Shown piece after piece: positions 48,311-56,899 of a stretch of DNA of 64,000 nucleotides (position 1 is the first letter of the stretch; each line of letters opens with the position of its first letter). The translations under genes and the position numbers were made by a program. This stretch comes from Microbispora rosea (GTDB taxonomy: Bacteria > Actinomycetota > Actinomycetes > Streptosporangiales > Streptosporangiaceae): NCBI RefSeq assembly GCF_900156315.1, contig NZ_FTNI01000023.1, forward strand, positions 1 through 64,000, read 5' to 3'. Under the pieces are notes generated by a model, which searched no databases, was not told the origin of the DNA, and saw only the letters and a program-made list of their open reading frames with translations.

Positions 48311-49225
48311 TCACCGGTAGCCGGTGACGTCGGCGGGGCGGCCGGGGTCCTGGACCTCCACCATGTATCGCCAGCAGTCGGGACGGCTGCCGTCCACGTC
48401 GGTGAAGCCGTACACCTGGGCCAGTTGCCCGCTGGACAGCGACTGACCGTTCCAGCGGCTCACCTCCGGATCGGCGGCCAGGGCCGTCACCGCGCGTCCG
48501 ACGAAGGCCGGGGTCTCGGAGATGGCGAAGTGCGGCACTGTGGCAAGCGCGTCGCGCCAGTTGGCCTCTGTCACGCCGAAGTGCTCCAGCATGAGCTCCG
48601 AGCGCAGCCAGCCCGGCGTGAGCGACACCGCGGTCGCGCCGTGCGGCGCCAGCTCCTTGGCCTGGGCGAACGCCATCCGGTTGACGGACGTCTTCGCGAG
48701 GTCGTAGAAGAACGAGACGCGATAGTTGGCCGCGTTGTACTCCGCCGTGCCGTCGGTGACCTCGACCACCAGACCGCCCGGCCTGCGGATCAGCAGCGGC
48801 AGCGCGTAGTGGCTGGTGATGATGTGCGTGTCGATCGCCAGCCGCAGGATGCGCAGGCCGTCGTCGAGCGAGTGCTCCCAGAGCCGGTCGTTCCAGCTGA
48901 ACAGCAGCTCGCCGCCCCAGATGTCGTTGACCAGCACGTCGAGCCCGCCCTGCTCGGCGTCGATCCGCTCCACGAGGGCCCGCACCTGCTCGCGGTCGAG
49001 GTGGTCGACCGGCACGGCGATCCCCCGCCCACCGGCGGCGGTCACCAGCTCCGCCGTCTCCTCGATCGTCTCCGGCCGGTTCATCTCGGAACGCCGCTCG
49101 CGGGTGCTGCGGCCGGTCACGTAGACCGTCGCCCCCGCCGCGCCCAGCTCGACCGCGATGCCGCGCCCCGCGCCCCGGGTCGCCCCGGCCACCAAGGCGA
49201 CCTTCCCCTCCAGGCTGCTCGTCAT
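48311..49225 (-). CDS. Short-chain dehydrogenase/reductase
   Basis: A 304-residue SDR. The dinucleotide-binding site is VALVAGATRGAGRGIAVELGAAG (TGxxxGxG type) and the active site Tyr-x3-Lys is YDLAK in VSFFYDLAKTSVNR, with a nearby serine-rich stretch. NDIW replaces the usual NNAG motif, which is unusual. A long insertion (DRLWEHSLDDGLRILRLAIDTHIITSHYALPLL) and the C-terminal EVQDPGRPADVTGYR are typical of the SDR-type oxidoreductases annotated broadly in actinomycetes. The ATG at 49225 lacks a ribosome-binding site and may be leaderless. Substrate unknown. Confidence 0.88.
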   Translation of the reverse strand: MTSSLEGKVALVAGATRGAGRGIAVELGAAGATVYVTGRSTRERRSEMNRPETIEETAELVTAAGGRGIAVPVDHLDREQVRALVERIDAEQGGLDVLVNDIWGGELLFSWNDRLWEHSLDDGLRILRLAIDTHIITSHYALPLLIRRPGGLVVEVTDGTAEYNAANYRVSFFYDLAKTSVNRMAFAQAKELAPHGATAVSLTPGWLRSELMLEHFGVTEANWRDALATVPHFAISETPAFVGRAVTALAADPEVSRWNGQSLSSGQLAQVYGFTDVDGSRPDCWRYMVEVQDPGRPADVTGYR

Positions 49226-49343
49226 GAGACGACATGCTGGCACCCGCCACCGACAAAAACACGTCCCGCGGCTTGGCCGCGATCCCTGGGGGCAGCACGT
49301 GCTTTCAGCTAGGGTGCTGATCGCAATCCCGGAGGAGGACGGC

Positions 49344-49556
49344 ATGAGCGAATATGCGGCGACTTTTCAACTTATCGACACCGACGGGGACGGGCGGATC
49401 TCCGCCGAGGAACTCGTACGCCTGATGGAGGTGCTTGGCCGGCCGCTCACGCCGCAGGGGGCGCAGGGCGCGATCGACAGGGTCGACGCCGACCGCGACG
49501 GCCTGATCGACCTGGAGGAGTTCGGCGCCTGGCTGAGCAGCGCCGAGCAGCATTGA
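49344..49556 (+). CDS. Small EF-hand calcium-binding protein
   Basis: A 70-residue protein made almost wholly of two EF-hands. Loop 1 is D12-T-D-G-D-G-R-I-S-A-E-E23 and loop 2 D48-A-D-R-D-G-L-I-D-L-E-E59; both have every calcium ligand. GGAGGAGGACGGC precedes the ATG. It has no signal peptide, so it probably senses or buffers calcium in the cytoplasm, like the small CabA/CabD-type proteins of Streptomyces. It is followed by an 11-bp tandem repeat. Confidence 0.93.
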   Translation: MSEYAATFQLIDTDGDGRISAEELVRLMEVLGRPLTPQGAQGAIDRVDADRDGLIDLEEFGAWLSSAEQH

Positions 49557-49596
49557 GCGGTCGTTGAACGGTAGTTGAGCGGTCGTTGAGCAGGCG
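49553..49596. repeat. 11-bp tandem repeat, four units, starting at the EF-hand stop codon
   Basis: TTGAGCGGTCG, TTGAACGGTAG, TTGAGCGGTCG and TTGAGCAGGCG follow one another from 49553, beginning inside the last codon and stop of the EF-hand gene. Related TTGAGCGGG-type units continue less regularly to about 49630. Confidence 0.85.
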
Positions 49597-49656
49597 GGCG
49601 TCGAGCGCGCGGGCGTTGAGCGGGCGCTGAAAGGCGACGACGAGTTCTGGGGCGCG

Positions 49657-50814
49657 GTGCCTGCGGGTGTCGCGAGGCTGCTGCGTCCCCGCGTCGGCGA
49701 CGTCGCGGACCGGGTGATCGCCGAGATCCAGCGGCGAGTGCCCGAGTACGCCCGCCCGGAGGACGGGGTCTACATCAAGGTCCTGCGGCTGGCGGTCAAC
49801 CAGGCGCTGCACGGATTCCTCGAACGCATCGAGAACCCGCGGGCGGCGTGGGACCCCGAGGTCTTCCGGACGATCGGCAGGGGCGAGGCCGCCGAGGGGC
49901 GCGGCCTCGAGCCCTTCCAGACCGCCATGCGGCTGGGCGCGCGGGTCGCGTGGCGGCGGCTCACCGAGCAGTCCGAACAGCTCGGCCTCGATCCGCGGAC
50001 GCTGTACGACCTGGGCGAGGCCATCTTCGTCTACCTCGACCAGCTCGCCGACGCGGCCGCGGCCGGCTTCGCCGAGGCGCGGGCGCACGCGGCAGGAGAG
50101 ATGGTGCGCCGCCGCCGGCGGCTGCTCGACCTGCTGCTCACCCGTCCCGCGGCCTCGCCGGAGGCGGTCGCCGACCTGGCCAGGGCGGCCGGCTGGCGGC
50201 CCCCCCGCATGGTCGCCGGGGTGGCCCTGGAGGAACGCGACGGCGGTTCTCCCCTGCCGGTGCTGCCGCCCGACGTGCTGACCGGGCTCGACCGCAACGT
50301 CCCGTGTCTCGTGGTGCCGGACCCCGGCGGCCCCGGGCGCGTGCAGGCGCTGGAGAACGCCCTGCGCGGCTGGCGGGCCGCCATCGGCCCCGCCGTGCCG
50401 CTCGCCGCCGTCGCGAACTCGCTCGGCTGGGCCAGGGAGGCCCTCGACCTCGGCACCCGCGGCATCCTGCCCCGGCGGAGGCTGCTGCGCTGCGCCGACC
50501 ACATGGCCACACTGGTCGTCTTCAAGGACGAGGACCTCGTGGCCGCCCTGGCGGAGGTGCGTCTCGCGCCGCTCGCCCACCTGCGCCAGAACCAGCAGGA
50601 CCGCCTGGCCGAGACCCTGCTCGCCTGGCTGCGTCACGGCCGGGGCGTCGCGGAGGTCGCCGCGGCGCTCCACGTCCACCCGCAGACTGTGCGCTACCGC
50701 CTGCGCCAGATCGAGCAGCTGTACGGCGAGGCGCTCGCCGACCCCGACGTCCGGTTCGAGCTGGAGATCGTCCTGCGCGCCCGTCAGGCCCGCCGGAAGC
50801 CGCCCGACGCCTAG
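49657..50814 (+). CDS. PucR-type transcriptional regulator
   Basis: A 385-residue regulator. The C-terminal helix-turn-helix (about 325-375) reads DRLAETLLAWLRHGRGVAEVAAALHVHPQTVRYRLRQIEQLYG, the PucR/CdaR DNA-binding signature. The N-terminal part (RVGDVADRVIAEIQRRVPEYARPE, VNQALHGFLERIENP, LEPFQTAMRLGARVAWRRLTE) is the RsbRD-like region found in these proteins. The GTG at 49657 is the only start; an in-frame stop lies upstream. It has no signal-recognition domain that I recognise. It ends just before the flavin-oxidase gene on the other strand. Confidence 0.9.
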   Translation: MPAGVARLLRPRVGDVADRVIAEIQRRVPEYARPEDGVYIKVLRLAVNQALHGFLERIENPRAAWDPEVFRTIGRGEAAEGRGLEPFQTAMRLGARVAWRRLTEQSEQLGLDPRTLYDLGEAIFVYLDQLADAAAAGFAEARAHAAGEMVRRRRRLLDLLLTRPAASPEAVADLARAAGWRPPRMVAGVALEERDGGSPLPVLPPDVLTGLDRNVPCLVVPDPGGPGRVQALENALRGWRAAIGPAVPLAAVANSLGWAREALDLGTRGILPRRRLLRCADHMATLVVFKDEDLVAALAEVRLAPLAHLRQNQQDRLAETLLAWLRHGRGVAEVAAALHVHPQTVRYRLRQIEQLYGEALADPDVRFELEIVLRARQARRKPPDA

Positions 50815-50822
50815 GAAGACGC

Positions 50823-51947
50823 CTAGGAGAGGGTGCCGCCGCTGGTGCGCAGGCCCCGGGCCGTCCGCCGCTCGTGCAGGCCGAACCGGGCCTCCGGCTC
50901 CCGCGCGCCGTCGAGGATCTCCGCGACGTATCCGGCCAGGGCCGGGGCGTGCTTGAACCCGTGCCCGGACTCGCCGCCGAGCAGCCAGACGCCGTCGTCG
51001 ATCTCGGCGACGATCCATTCGGCGTCCCTGGTCAGCGCGTACTGGCAGACCTGGCTGAACACCACCGGCGCGCCCACCAGCGAAGGGAAGCGCCTGGCCA
51101 GGTAGGCGCGCGCCTGCTCCTCGGTGTGCCGCAGCACCCGCCTGCCGCCGCTCTCCGGGTCGTACGGCTCGCCCTCGGCGTCGCCGGTGACCTTCATCCC
51201 CATGCCGTCCAGGTCGCCGTGCCCGTACGCCGCCAGGTCGTAGTCGCAGAACGCGGGCAGCGGCGGCGTGGTCCAGTCCCTGGGCACCCCGAAGTGGAAG
51301 GTGTCCTGCCGCGTCACCTCGACGTGTCCCGCCTCATGCGGGAACAGCCGCGGCAGCCACGCGCCGCACGCCCACACCACGCGGTCCGCCGTCAGCACCT
51401 CGCCGTCCGCCACCACCCCGGCCCCCCGTCCGTACGGCACGGCCCGGGCGCGGACCTGCCTGACGCCGGCCGCGCCGGCCAGGCGCGCGATCACCTGCGT
51501 CGCCCGCCGGGCCCGCAGCACGCCGGCGTTCGGCTCCCACAGCACGAAGGCGAGGTCGTCGCCGCGCAGGCCGGGGAACCGCCGCGCCGCCTCGGCCGGG
51601 TCGAGCAGCTCGCAGGGGATGTGCAGCCGCTCCAGCACCCGGGCGCTGCGCGCCTCCCAGCCGTCCGGGTCGCGGGCGAACCACATCAGCCCCGACTCGA
51701 CGTACAGCTCCTCGCCGGTCCGCTGCTCCAGCTTGCGCCAGGCGTCGCGGGCCTGCCAGGCCAAGCGGGGATACCAGTCGTCGGAGCCGTGGGCGCAGCG
51801 CAGCAGGCGGGTCTCCCCCGCGCTGGCCTGACGAATGTGACCCGGCGCGTACTGCTCGACGAGCGTCACCGTCCAGCCCTCGTCGGCCAGCCGCAGCGCC
51901 AGCGACGCCCCCCAGATCCCCGCCCCCACGACGATCGCCGACTTCAT
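50823..51947 (-). CDS. FAD-dependent amine oxidase (sarcosine oxidase/N-methyltryptophan oxidase-like)
   Basis: A 374-residue flavoprotein of the DAO/MSOX family. The FAD-binding motif is IVVGAGIWGASLALRLA (GxGxxG). A Cys that binds the flavin covalently in monomeric sarcosine oxidase may be that in FSQVCQYALTRDAEWIVAE, and the C-terminal GGESGHGFKHAPALAGY is a family motif. The start has AAGGAG upstream. It diverges from an iclR gene over a 27-bp palindrome. Oxidative N-demethylation or similar amine oxidation is likely; the substrate is probably the IclR inducer or its precursor, which is inference. Confidence 0.9.
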   Translation of the reverse strand: MKSAIVVGAGIWGASLALRLADEGWTVTLVEQYAPGHIRQASAGETRLLRCAHGSDDWYPRLAWQARDAWRKLEQRTGEELYVESGLMWFARDPDGWEARSARVLERLHIPCELLDPAEAARRFPGLRGDDLAFVLWEPNAGVLRARRATQVIARLAGAAGVRQVRARAVPYGRGAGVVADGEVLTADRVVWACGAWLPRLFPHEAGHVEVTRQDTFHFGVPRDWTTPPLPAFCDYDLAAYGHGDLDGMGMKVTGDAEGEPYDPESGGRRVLRHTEEQARAYLARRFPSLVGAPVVFSQVCQYALTRDAEWIVAEIDDGVWLLGGESGHGFKHAPALAGYVAEILDGAREPEARFGLHERRTARGLRTSGGTLS

Positions 51948-51977
51948 CCACCGCTCCTTGATCGCGGACCGACACCA

Positions 51978-52004
51978 GCATCCGACGTAGGCTACGTCGG
52001 ATGC
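51978..52004. promoter_or_regulatory. Perfect 27-bp palindrome, likely IclR operator
   Basis: Two 13-bp arms, GCATCCGACGTAG and CTACGTCGGATGC, flank a single G. It is centred midway between the divergent oxidase (51947) and iclR (52048) genes. This is the most perfect long palindrome in the window. Confidence 0.85.
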
Positions 52005-52047
52005 GGGTTCCGCCTACAGACGCACCGATGCGGCGATAATCAGAGTC

Positions 52048-52701
52048 ATGATGGCGGCCGAATCGGCGCAGACGCTCGAACGGGGTTTACGGCTGTTACG
52101 GCTGCTCGCGGACGCGAACCGGGGCCGCACGCCGACCGAGCTCGCCCAGGAGCTGGGCCTGAGCCGGCCGATCGTCTACCGGCTGCTGACGACCCTGCAG
52201 GCCGAGGGCTTCGCCCGGCGGGACGCGCACGGCCGTGTGCATCTGGGGTTCGGGGTGCTCGCGCTGGCCCAGGCCGTGCATCCGCTGCTGCGGGCGACGG
52301 CGCTGCCGGCGCTGCGTGCGCTCGCGGAGCAGGCCGGGGCGACCGCGCACCTGACCGTGGCCGAGGGCGACGAGGGCCTCGCGGTCGCGGTGGTCGAACC
52401 GTCGTGGACCGACTTCCACGTCGCCTACCGGGAGGGCTCCCGCCATCCGCTGACGCGCGGCGCGGCCGGGCTGGCGCTGCTCGCGCTGCGCGAGGGCCGC
52501 ACGGAGCCGGCGCTGCACACGAGCAGCGGACACCTCCAGGAGGGCGCCCAGGGCATCGCCGCGCCGGTTTCGGGCCTGCCGTGGCTGGAGGCGTCCGTCG
52601 GCGTGGTCAGCTTCGCCGACCTCGACGCGGACAAGGTGGGCCCCCTGGTCCTGGAGGCCGCCTGCCGCCTCGCCTCCGCCCTGTCCGAGCCCCCGCGCTG
52701 A
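52048..52701 (+). CDS. IclR-family transcriptional regulator
   Basis: A 217-residue regulator. The N-terminal winged helix (about 5-65) has LERGLRLLRLLADANRGRTPTELAQELGLSRPIVYRLLTTLQAEGF. The C-terminal ligand-binding domain is shorter than usual (PALRALAEQAGATAHLTVAEGDEGLAVAVVEPS to HLQEGAQGIAAPVSGLPWLEASVGVVSFADLDA), so it may be a minimal IclR. The ATG at 52048 has GATAAT about 10 bases upstream, suggesting a leaderless or nearly leaderless mRNA; a second ATG follows directly. It should bind the palindrome at 51978-52004 and control the amine-oxidase gene. Confidence 0.92.
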   Translation: MMAAESAQTLERGLRLLRLLADANRGRTPTELAQELGLSRPIVYRLLTTLQAEGFARRDAHGRVHLGFGVLALAQAVHPLLRATALPALRALAEQAGATAHLTVAEGDEGLAVAVVEPSWTDFHVAYREGSRHPLTRGAAGLALLALREGRTEPALHTSSGHLQEGAQGIAAPVSGLPWLEASVGVVSFADLDADKVGPLVLEAACRLASALSEPPR

Positions 52702-53049
52702 CGGTCACCACCCCCTTCGATAAGCGGTCGCCTGGTGGTGCGGCGATTGGACGTCACCTGCTGCATCTGCTTGAAGTCCTGGTCATCGTGCGGCCGTTCT
52801 CGTGAGCGGCCAAGCCAGGGTGAAACCGCCTCATGCGGCAAACGTGACCCGTATGCTCGCCTACGGCGAGCGCCGCGCCTTGCCCTGATCACGCTCGCGA
52901 CCAATGCCGGAACCGGCCTTATTCATGGACCGCCCAGGTCTTTTCCCGGCAGACCGGCGGATCGTACGTATACGTCTTTCCCGGCTCCGTACGTGCGACC
53001 AGTCCGTCGTTCACCAGCCCTGGCTAGGACCACTACTACACGTACATGC
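52702..53049. other. Degenerate intergenic region, no intact gene
   Basis: The DNA becomes less GC-rich here. A perfect hairpin GCTCGCC-TAC-GGCGAGC lies at 52855-52871. Short frames on both strands have no domain or ribosome-binding site. It opens the 52.7-54.6 kb scar. Confidence 0.5.
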
Positions 53050-53400
53050 TCACTGTTTACCTATCAGCCAGGATGTCCCCCTGCAGATCCGCGGGCCGTA
53101 GGTGTAGATCTTTCCAGTCTCACTCGTCGCGATCAGGATCGCGTCCGGCTCTGGATTGGTGCAATCGCTGTCCGCGACGCCGTAGGGATATCCTTCCCCA
53201 GGGTCAAGGGTCAGGAAAGACCCACCGTTCGACTTCCACCCCACCGTGACGGTTTCCTGACTGTAGTTGATGATGTGAAACATCGCCTCGGCACGAGGTT
53301 GACAGGCACTCGAGGCCAGAGCGCCCACGATCACCAGCCCCACGGTCAACACCCGAGCTCTGGAGGTCGCGCAGGCTCCATCCGTATTTCGCATAATCAT
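53050..53400 (-). CDS. Small lipoprotein
   Basis: A 116-residue lipoprotein from the ATG at 53400 (a second ATG lies two codons later). The lipobox is ASSAC with C33 as the attachment site. The mature part of about 84 residues has AMFHIINYSQETVTVGWKSNGGSFLTLDPGEGYPYGVADSDCTNPEPDAILIATSETGKIYTYGPRICRG, beta-rich with two Cys. Codon use and GC content are lower than the window average, suggesting acquired DNA. GGAG lies about 8 bases before the start. Function unknown; it is the only intact gene in the patch. Confidence 0.72.
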   Translation of the reverse strand: MIMRNTDGACATSRARVLTVGLVIVGALASSACQPRAEAMFHIINYSQETVTVGWKSNGGSFLTLDPGEGYPYGVADSDCTNPEPDAILIATSETGKIYTYGPRICRGTSWLIGKQ

Positions 53401-53727
53401 GCAGTCGCTCCGTACCCGCTCGATCTCTGGCCCTCCCAGCGTACGCGCGGGAAACGCCGATCTCAGGGGACCGGCCCTGGTATGCTCGCTCGTTCTCCGA
53501 TCCGGCCGGCCTGCCAAGTCCGGCCGGATCGGAGAATCCGCATTTCTCGCGCCGCCCCGACTTATGGAAGCTTGGTGGCGACGAATTGACTCAGCGGAAC
53601 GTCAACGAAGCGGGGGACCTGGTTGTCGGGGAACGAGTAGCCGCGCGTCCAGCAGCTCAGATTCACGGCGCTCGTGCTGACCGTATACGAGACGACTACC
53701 TTGCTAGGGTCCGAGAGCAGGCCCGGC

Positions 53728-54177
53728 TGCACCCTCGCGGAAGCGCTGACCGCTATTAGCCTCGAACTGATTGCGACCGCCTGCGCCCACCAACTCGAGG
53801 CCAGCGCTTCTCTGTCACCCGAGTCGCGGCGCCAGGCTCTACTGTCGCTGATCCACGACTTCATTCGGCAGCGGCTTAGCGACCCGGATCTGACGCCGGA
53901 TACCATCGCCGCAACACACCATATCTCCGTCCGACACTTGTACAAGATTTTTCAGGAACAGGGCACCACCGTAGCGGCATGGATTCGCCGGTGCCGTATA
54001 GAGCAGTGTCACCGCGATCTCGCCGACATCCGCAAGCGTTCTCTTCCCATCCAGACCATCGCCGCCCGCTGGGGCTTCACCGATGCCGCGCACTTTAGCC
54101 GCACTTTCCGCGCCACCTATGGTGTATCGCCGCGGGAGCACCGCATATCGGCGGCAGCCATTGGGTCTGATCTTTAA
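53728..54177 (+). pseudogene. 5'-truncated AraC-family regulator
   Basis: The readable frame (about 150 residues, ending SREHRISAAAIGSDL) matches only the C-terminal half of AraC-type regulators with an N-terminal sensor domain: ALLSLIHDFIRQRLSDPDLTPDTIAATHHISVRHLYKIFQEQGTTVAAWIRRCRIEQCHRDL and IAARWGFTDAAHFSRTFRATYGVSPREHR hold both helix-turn-helix motifs. The N-terminal 150-180 residues are missing, and the sequence before about 53700 is unrelated: on the other strand it reads like the C-terminus of another protein (RGYSFPDNQVPRFVDVPLSQFVATKLP). This is a junction of two broken genes. A short AraC-like protein made from an internal start cannot be excluded. Confidence 0.65.
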
Positions 54178-54606
54178 TTCAGTACGTCACAGACGCAGGC
54201 GGACGGCCTCGCCTTCAGATGCTTGGCTTGTTGTCCAACCTGCCTGCCGACGGCGTTCACGCAACATGCCGGCGGGTGTGACGGTTTTGCCGACGTCAGG
54301 ATGGTGAGCCGAGGTCCGGTTTCTCGACCCGGCGGTGGTCCGAGACCAGCCACGCCGTGGCGGGCAGGACGAAACTTGGGCGGAGATTGCGAAACCCCCT
54401 GGGGACCTGAAGGACGCTGCTCGTCCTTGGTAGCCACTATGTGGTCGGTTCTTGTGGAGTGCTTGCCGGTTCTTCCTGCACCCGCTCGTTGAGCGGCCCC
54501 CCTACACCTTGACATCCGGCCACACATGGCGAATCGTCGTACATATATAGGACACTGACGTCCGATAAACGGACGACAAATCCAAGGGACCGGCAGAGGA
54601 GGCGTC
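54178..54606. other. Intergenic region upstream of hmgA, partly degenerate
   Basis: Frames here look like leftovers of acquired DNA and have no domain. Near the hmgA start, TTGACA (about 54511) and the TATATA-rich stretch at 54540-54550 suggest the promoter region, and GTCCG-ATAAA-CGGAC (54560-54574) is a 5-bp-arm inverted repeat 33-47 bases before the start, a candidate operator. No regulator gene is adjacent. Confidence 0.45.
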
Positions 54607-55773
54607 ATGCCGTACTACCGCGTGGTCGGGCTGGTGCCGCGCAAGCGCCACGTGCAGTTCCGCGCGCCCGGCGGCGGGCTGTACAAGGAGGAGCTCATGG
54701 GAGAGGAGGGCTTCTCCTCCGACTCCTCGCTGCTCTACCACCGCCACGCGCCGACGGCCATCGTCAAGGCCGAGGCCGTGGACGCGGGAGCGCCCGGGCT
54801 GACCCCCAACATGCCGCTGTCCCCCCGCCATTTCCGCACCCGGGATCTGACGCCCGACGGCGACCTGGTCTCCGGGCGCATGCTGCTCGCGGGCAACTCC
54901 GACGTCCGCATCTCGTACGCCGCGACGGACGCGCCCAGCGAGCTGTACCGCGACTCGATGGGCGACGAGTGCGTCTACATCGCGAGCGGCCGGGCCCGGT
55001 TCGAGTCGGCGTACGGCGCGCTCGACGTGGCCGAGGGCGACTACGTGGTGATCCCGACGGGGACGATCCACCGGTGGGTGCCCGAGGGCCCGGTGACGGC
55101 GCTGGTGGTGGAGGCGGCCGGGCACATCAGGCCGCCGAAGCGCTACCTGTCCCAGTTCGGCCAGTTCCTGGAGCACGCGCCGTACTGCGAGCGCGACCTG
55201 CGCGCGCCGGCCGAGCCGCTACTCGTCGACGGCGAGGAGGTCCCGGTCCTGGTCAGGACGCGGGGCGGGCTCACCAGGCTGACCTACGCCCACCATCCCT
55301 TCGACGTGGTGGGCTGGGACGGCTGCCTCTACCCGTACGCGTTCAACATCCAGGACTTCGAGCCGATCGTGAAGCGCACCCACGCGCCGCCGCCGGTCCA
55401 CCAGACCTTCGAGGGCCCGGGCTTCGTCGTCTGCTCGTTCTGCCCCCGGCCGCTGGACTTCCACCCGGAGGCCGTGCCGATCCCGTACAACCACCACAAC
55501 GTGGACTCCGACGAGTTCATGTTCTACGTGGGCGGCGACTACACGGCCAGGAAGGGGTCCGGCATCGACGTCGGCTCGATCTCGCTGCACCCGGCCGGCT
55601 TCACGCACGGTCCGCAGCCGGGCGCGGTGGAGGCGGCGGTCGAGGCCGTGCGCCGGGGACACACCGAGACGACCGAGATGGCCGTGATGATCGACACGTT
55701 CCGCCCGCTCGACCTCGGCCAGGCCGCCCTCGCGTGCGAGGACACCGACTACGCGTGGACGTGGGCGCGATGA
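54607..55773 (+). CDS. hmgA: Homogentisate 1,2-dioxygenase
   Basis: Iron(II) ring-cleavage dioxygenase of 388 residues that opens homogentisate to maleylacetoacetate in tyrosine and phenylalanine breakdown. The cupin core carries the family's motifs: YVVIPTGTIHRWVPEGP, HHPFDVVGWDGCLYPYAFNIQDFEPI, PVHQTFEGPGFVVCSFCPRPLDFHPEAVPIPYNHHNVDSDEFMFYVGGDY and SLHPAGFTHGPQPG; the His/Glu metal ligands lie in the last two. AGAGGAGG precedes the ATG. It overlaps fahA by ATGA, so the two catabolic steps are coupled. A maleylacetoacetate isomerase gene is not adjacent. Confidence 0.96.
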   Translation: MPYYRVVGLVPRKRHVQFRAPGGGLYKEELMGEEGFSSDSSLLYHRHAPTAIVKAEAVDAGAPGLTPNMPLSPRHFRTRDLTPDGDLVSGRMLLAGNSDVRISYAATDAPSELYRDSMGDECVYIASGRARFESAYGALDVAEGDYVVIPTGTIHRWVPEGPVTALVVEAAGHIRPPKRYLSQFGQFLEHAPYCERDLRAPAEPLLVDGEEVPVLVRTRGGLTRLTYAHHPFDVVGWDGCLYPYAFNIQDFEPIVKRTHAPPPVHQTFEGPGFVVCSFCPRPLDFHPEAVPIPYNHHNVDSDEFMFYVGGDYTARKGSGIDVGSISLHPAGFTHGPQPGAVEAAVEAVRRGHTETTEMAVMIDTFRPLDLGQAALACEDTDYAWTWAR

Positions 55774-56861
55774 GCTTCGGGCTCGACAACCTGCCGTACG
55801 GGGTGTTCTCCCGGCCCGGCGAGCCCCGCAGGGTCGGCGTCCGGGTCGGGGACCAGGTCCTCGACCTGGCGGCGGCCCTCGGCGGGGACGTCTACGCGGC
55901 GCCCAGCCTCAACCCGCTGCTGGCCCTGGGCCGTGCGGCCTGGCAGGAGACGCGGGCGCGGGCACGCGAGGCGGCGGCCACGGGCGACCACCTGGTCCCG
56001 CTGGCGGAGGTGACCCTGCACCTGCCGGTCGAGGTGGCCGACTACGTGGACTTCTACGCCTCGCTGGAGCACGCGTCGAACCTCGGGCGGATCCTCCGCC
56101 CGGACGACGAGCCGCTGAAGCCGAACTGGCGGCACCTGCCCGTCGGCTACCACGGGCGGGCGGGCACCGTCGTCGTCTCGGGGACGCCGATCAGGCGGCC
56201 GTGCGGGCAGCGGCCGTCGTTCGGCCCCTCGCAGCGGCTCGACATCGAGGCGGAGGTCGGCTTCGTCGTCGGGACGCCGACGCGGCTCGGCGAGCGCGCC
56301 GGCGCGTTCGACGACCACGTGTTCGGGGTGACGCTCGTCAACGACTGGAGCGCGCGCGACATCCAGGCGTGGGAGTACGTCCCGCTCGGGCCGTTCCTGG
56401 GCAAGTCGTTCGCCACCTCGATGTCCGCGTGGATCACGCCCCTCGAAGCGCTGGAGGGGGCCAGGGTCGAGGGCCGGTCGCAGGAGCCCGAGCCGCCCGC
56501 CTACCTTCGCCGGCAGGCGCCCTGGGGGCTCGACCTCACCCTCCACGTCGAGCTGAACGGCGAGGCGGTCTCGACGCCGTCGTTCCGCGACATGTACTGG
56601 ACGCCCGACCAGATGCTCGCCCACATGACCGTGAACGGCGCCTCGCTGCGCACGGGCGACCTGTTCGCGAGCGGGACGGTGTCGTCGGTCGGGCAGCCCG
56701 GCTCGCTCATCGAACTGACCTGGAACGGCGCGGACCCGCTCAAGCTGCCCGGCGAGACCCGGACCTTCCTGGAGGACGGCGACACCGTGACGATCACCGC
56801 CTGGACCTCGCACGGGATCAGCCTCGGCGAGGTCTCGGGGAAGGTCCTTCCGGCGACTTAG
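55770..56861 (+). CDS. fahA: Fumarylacetoacetase
   Basis: Final enzyme of the homogentisate route, splitting fumarylacetoacetate to fumarate and acetoacetate. The 363-residue chain has DYVDFYASLEHASNLGRILRPDDEPLKPNWRHLPVGYHGRAGTVVVSG, RPSFGPSQRLDIEAEVGFVVG, VFGVTLVNDWSARDIQAWEYVPLGPFLGKSFATSMSAWITPL and FASGTVSSVGQPGSLIELTWNG, all diagnostic. Metal ligands are the Glu pair in DIEAEVGFVVG and the Asp in VNDWSARD. The start overlaps hmgA by ATGA. Length is somewhat below the mammalian enzyme but normal for bacteria. Confidence 0.95.
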   Translation: MSFGLDNLPYGVFSRPGEPRRVGVRVGDQVLDLAAALGGDVYAAPSLNPLLALGRAAWQETRARAREAAATGDHLVPLAEVTLHLPVEVADYVDFYASLEHASNLGRILRPDDEPLKPNWRHLPVGYHGRAGTVVVSGTPIRRPCGQRPSFGPSQRLDIEAEVGFVVGTPTRLGERAGAFDDHVFGVTLVNDWSARDIQAWEYVPLGPFLGKSFATSMSAWITPLEALEGARVEGRSQEPEPPAYLRRQAPWGLDLTLHVELNGEAVSTPSFRDMYWTPDQMLAHMTVNGASLRTGDLFASGTVSSVGQPGSLIELTWNGADPLKLPGETRTFLEDGDTVTITAWTSHGISLGEVSGKVLPAT

Positions 56862-56899
56862 CGTATTTCTGTCGTCACCCCTCGCTATCTTGGGTGCCC

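Noticed and set aside
53562..53945. Minus-strand gene of 127 codons opposite the AraC fragment
   Set aside because: Only its last about 45 residues look protein-like; the rest is antisense of the AraC fragment, so it is treated as a gene end at a junction.
54178..54606. Insertion-sequence remnant
   Set aside because: The degenerate patch suggested one, but no transposase motif, terminal inverted repeat or target duplication could be found.
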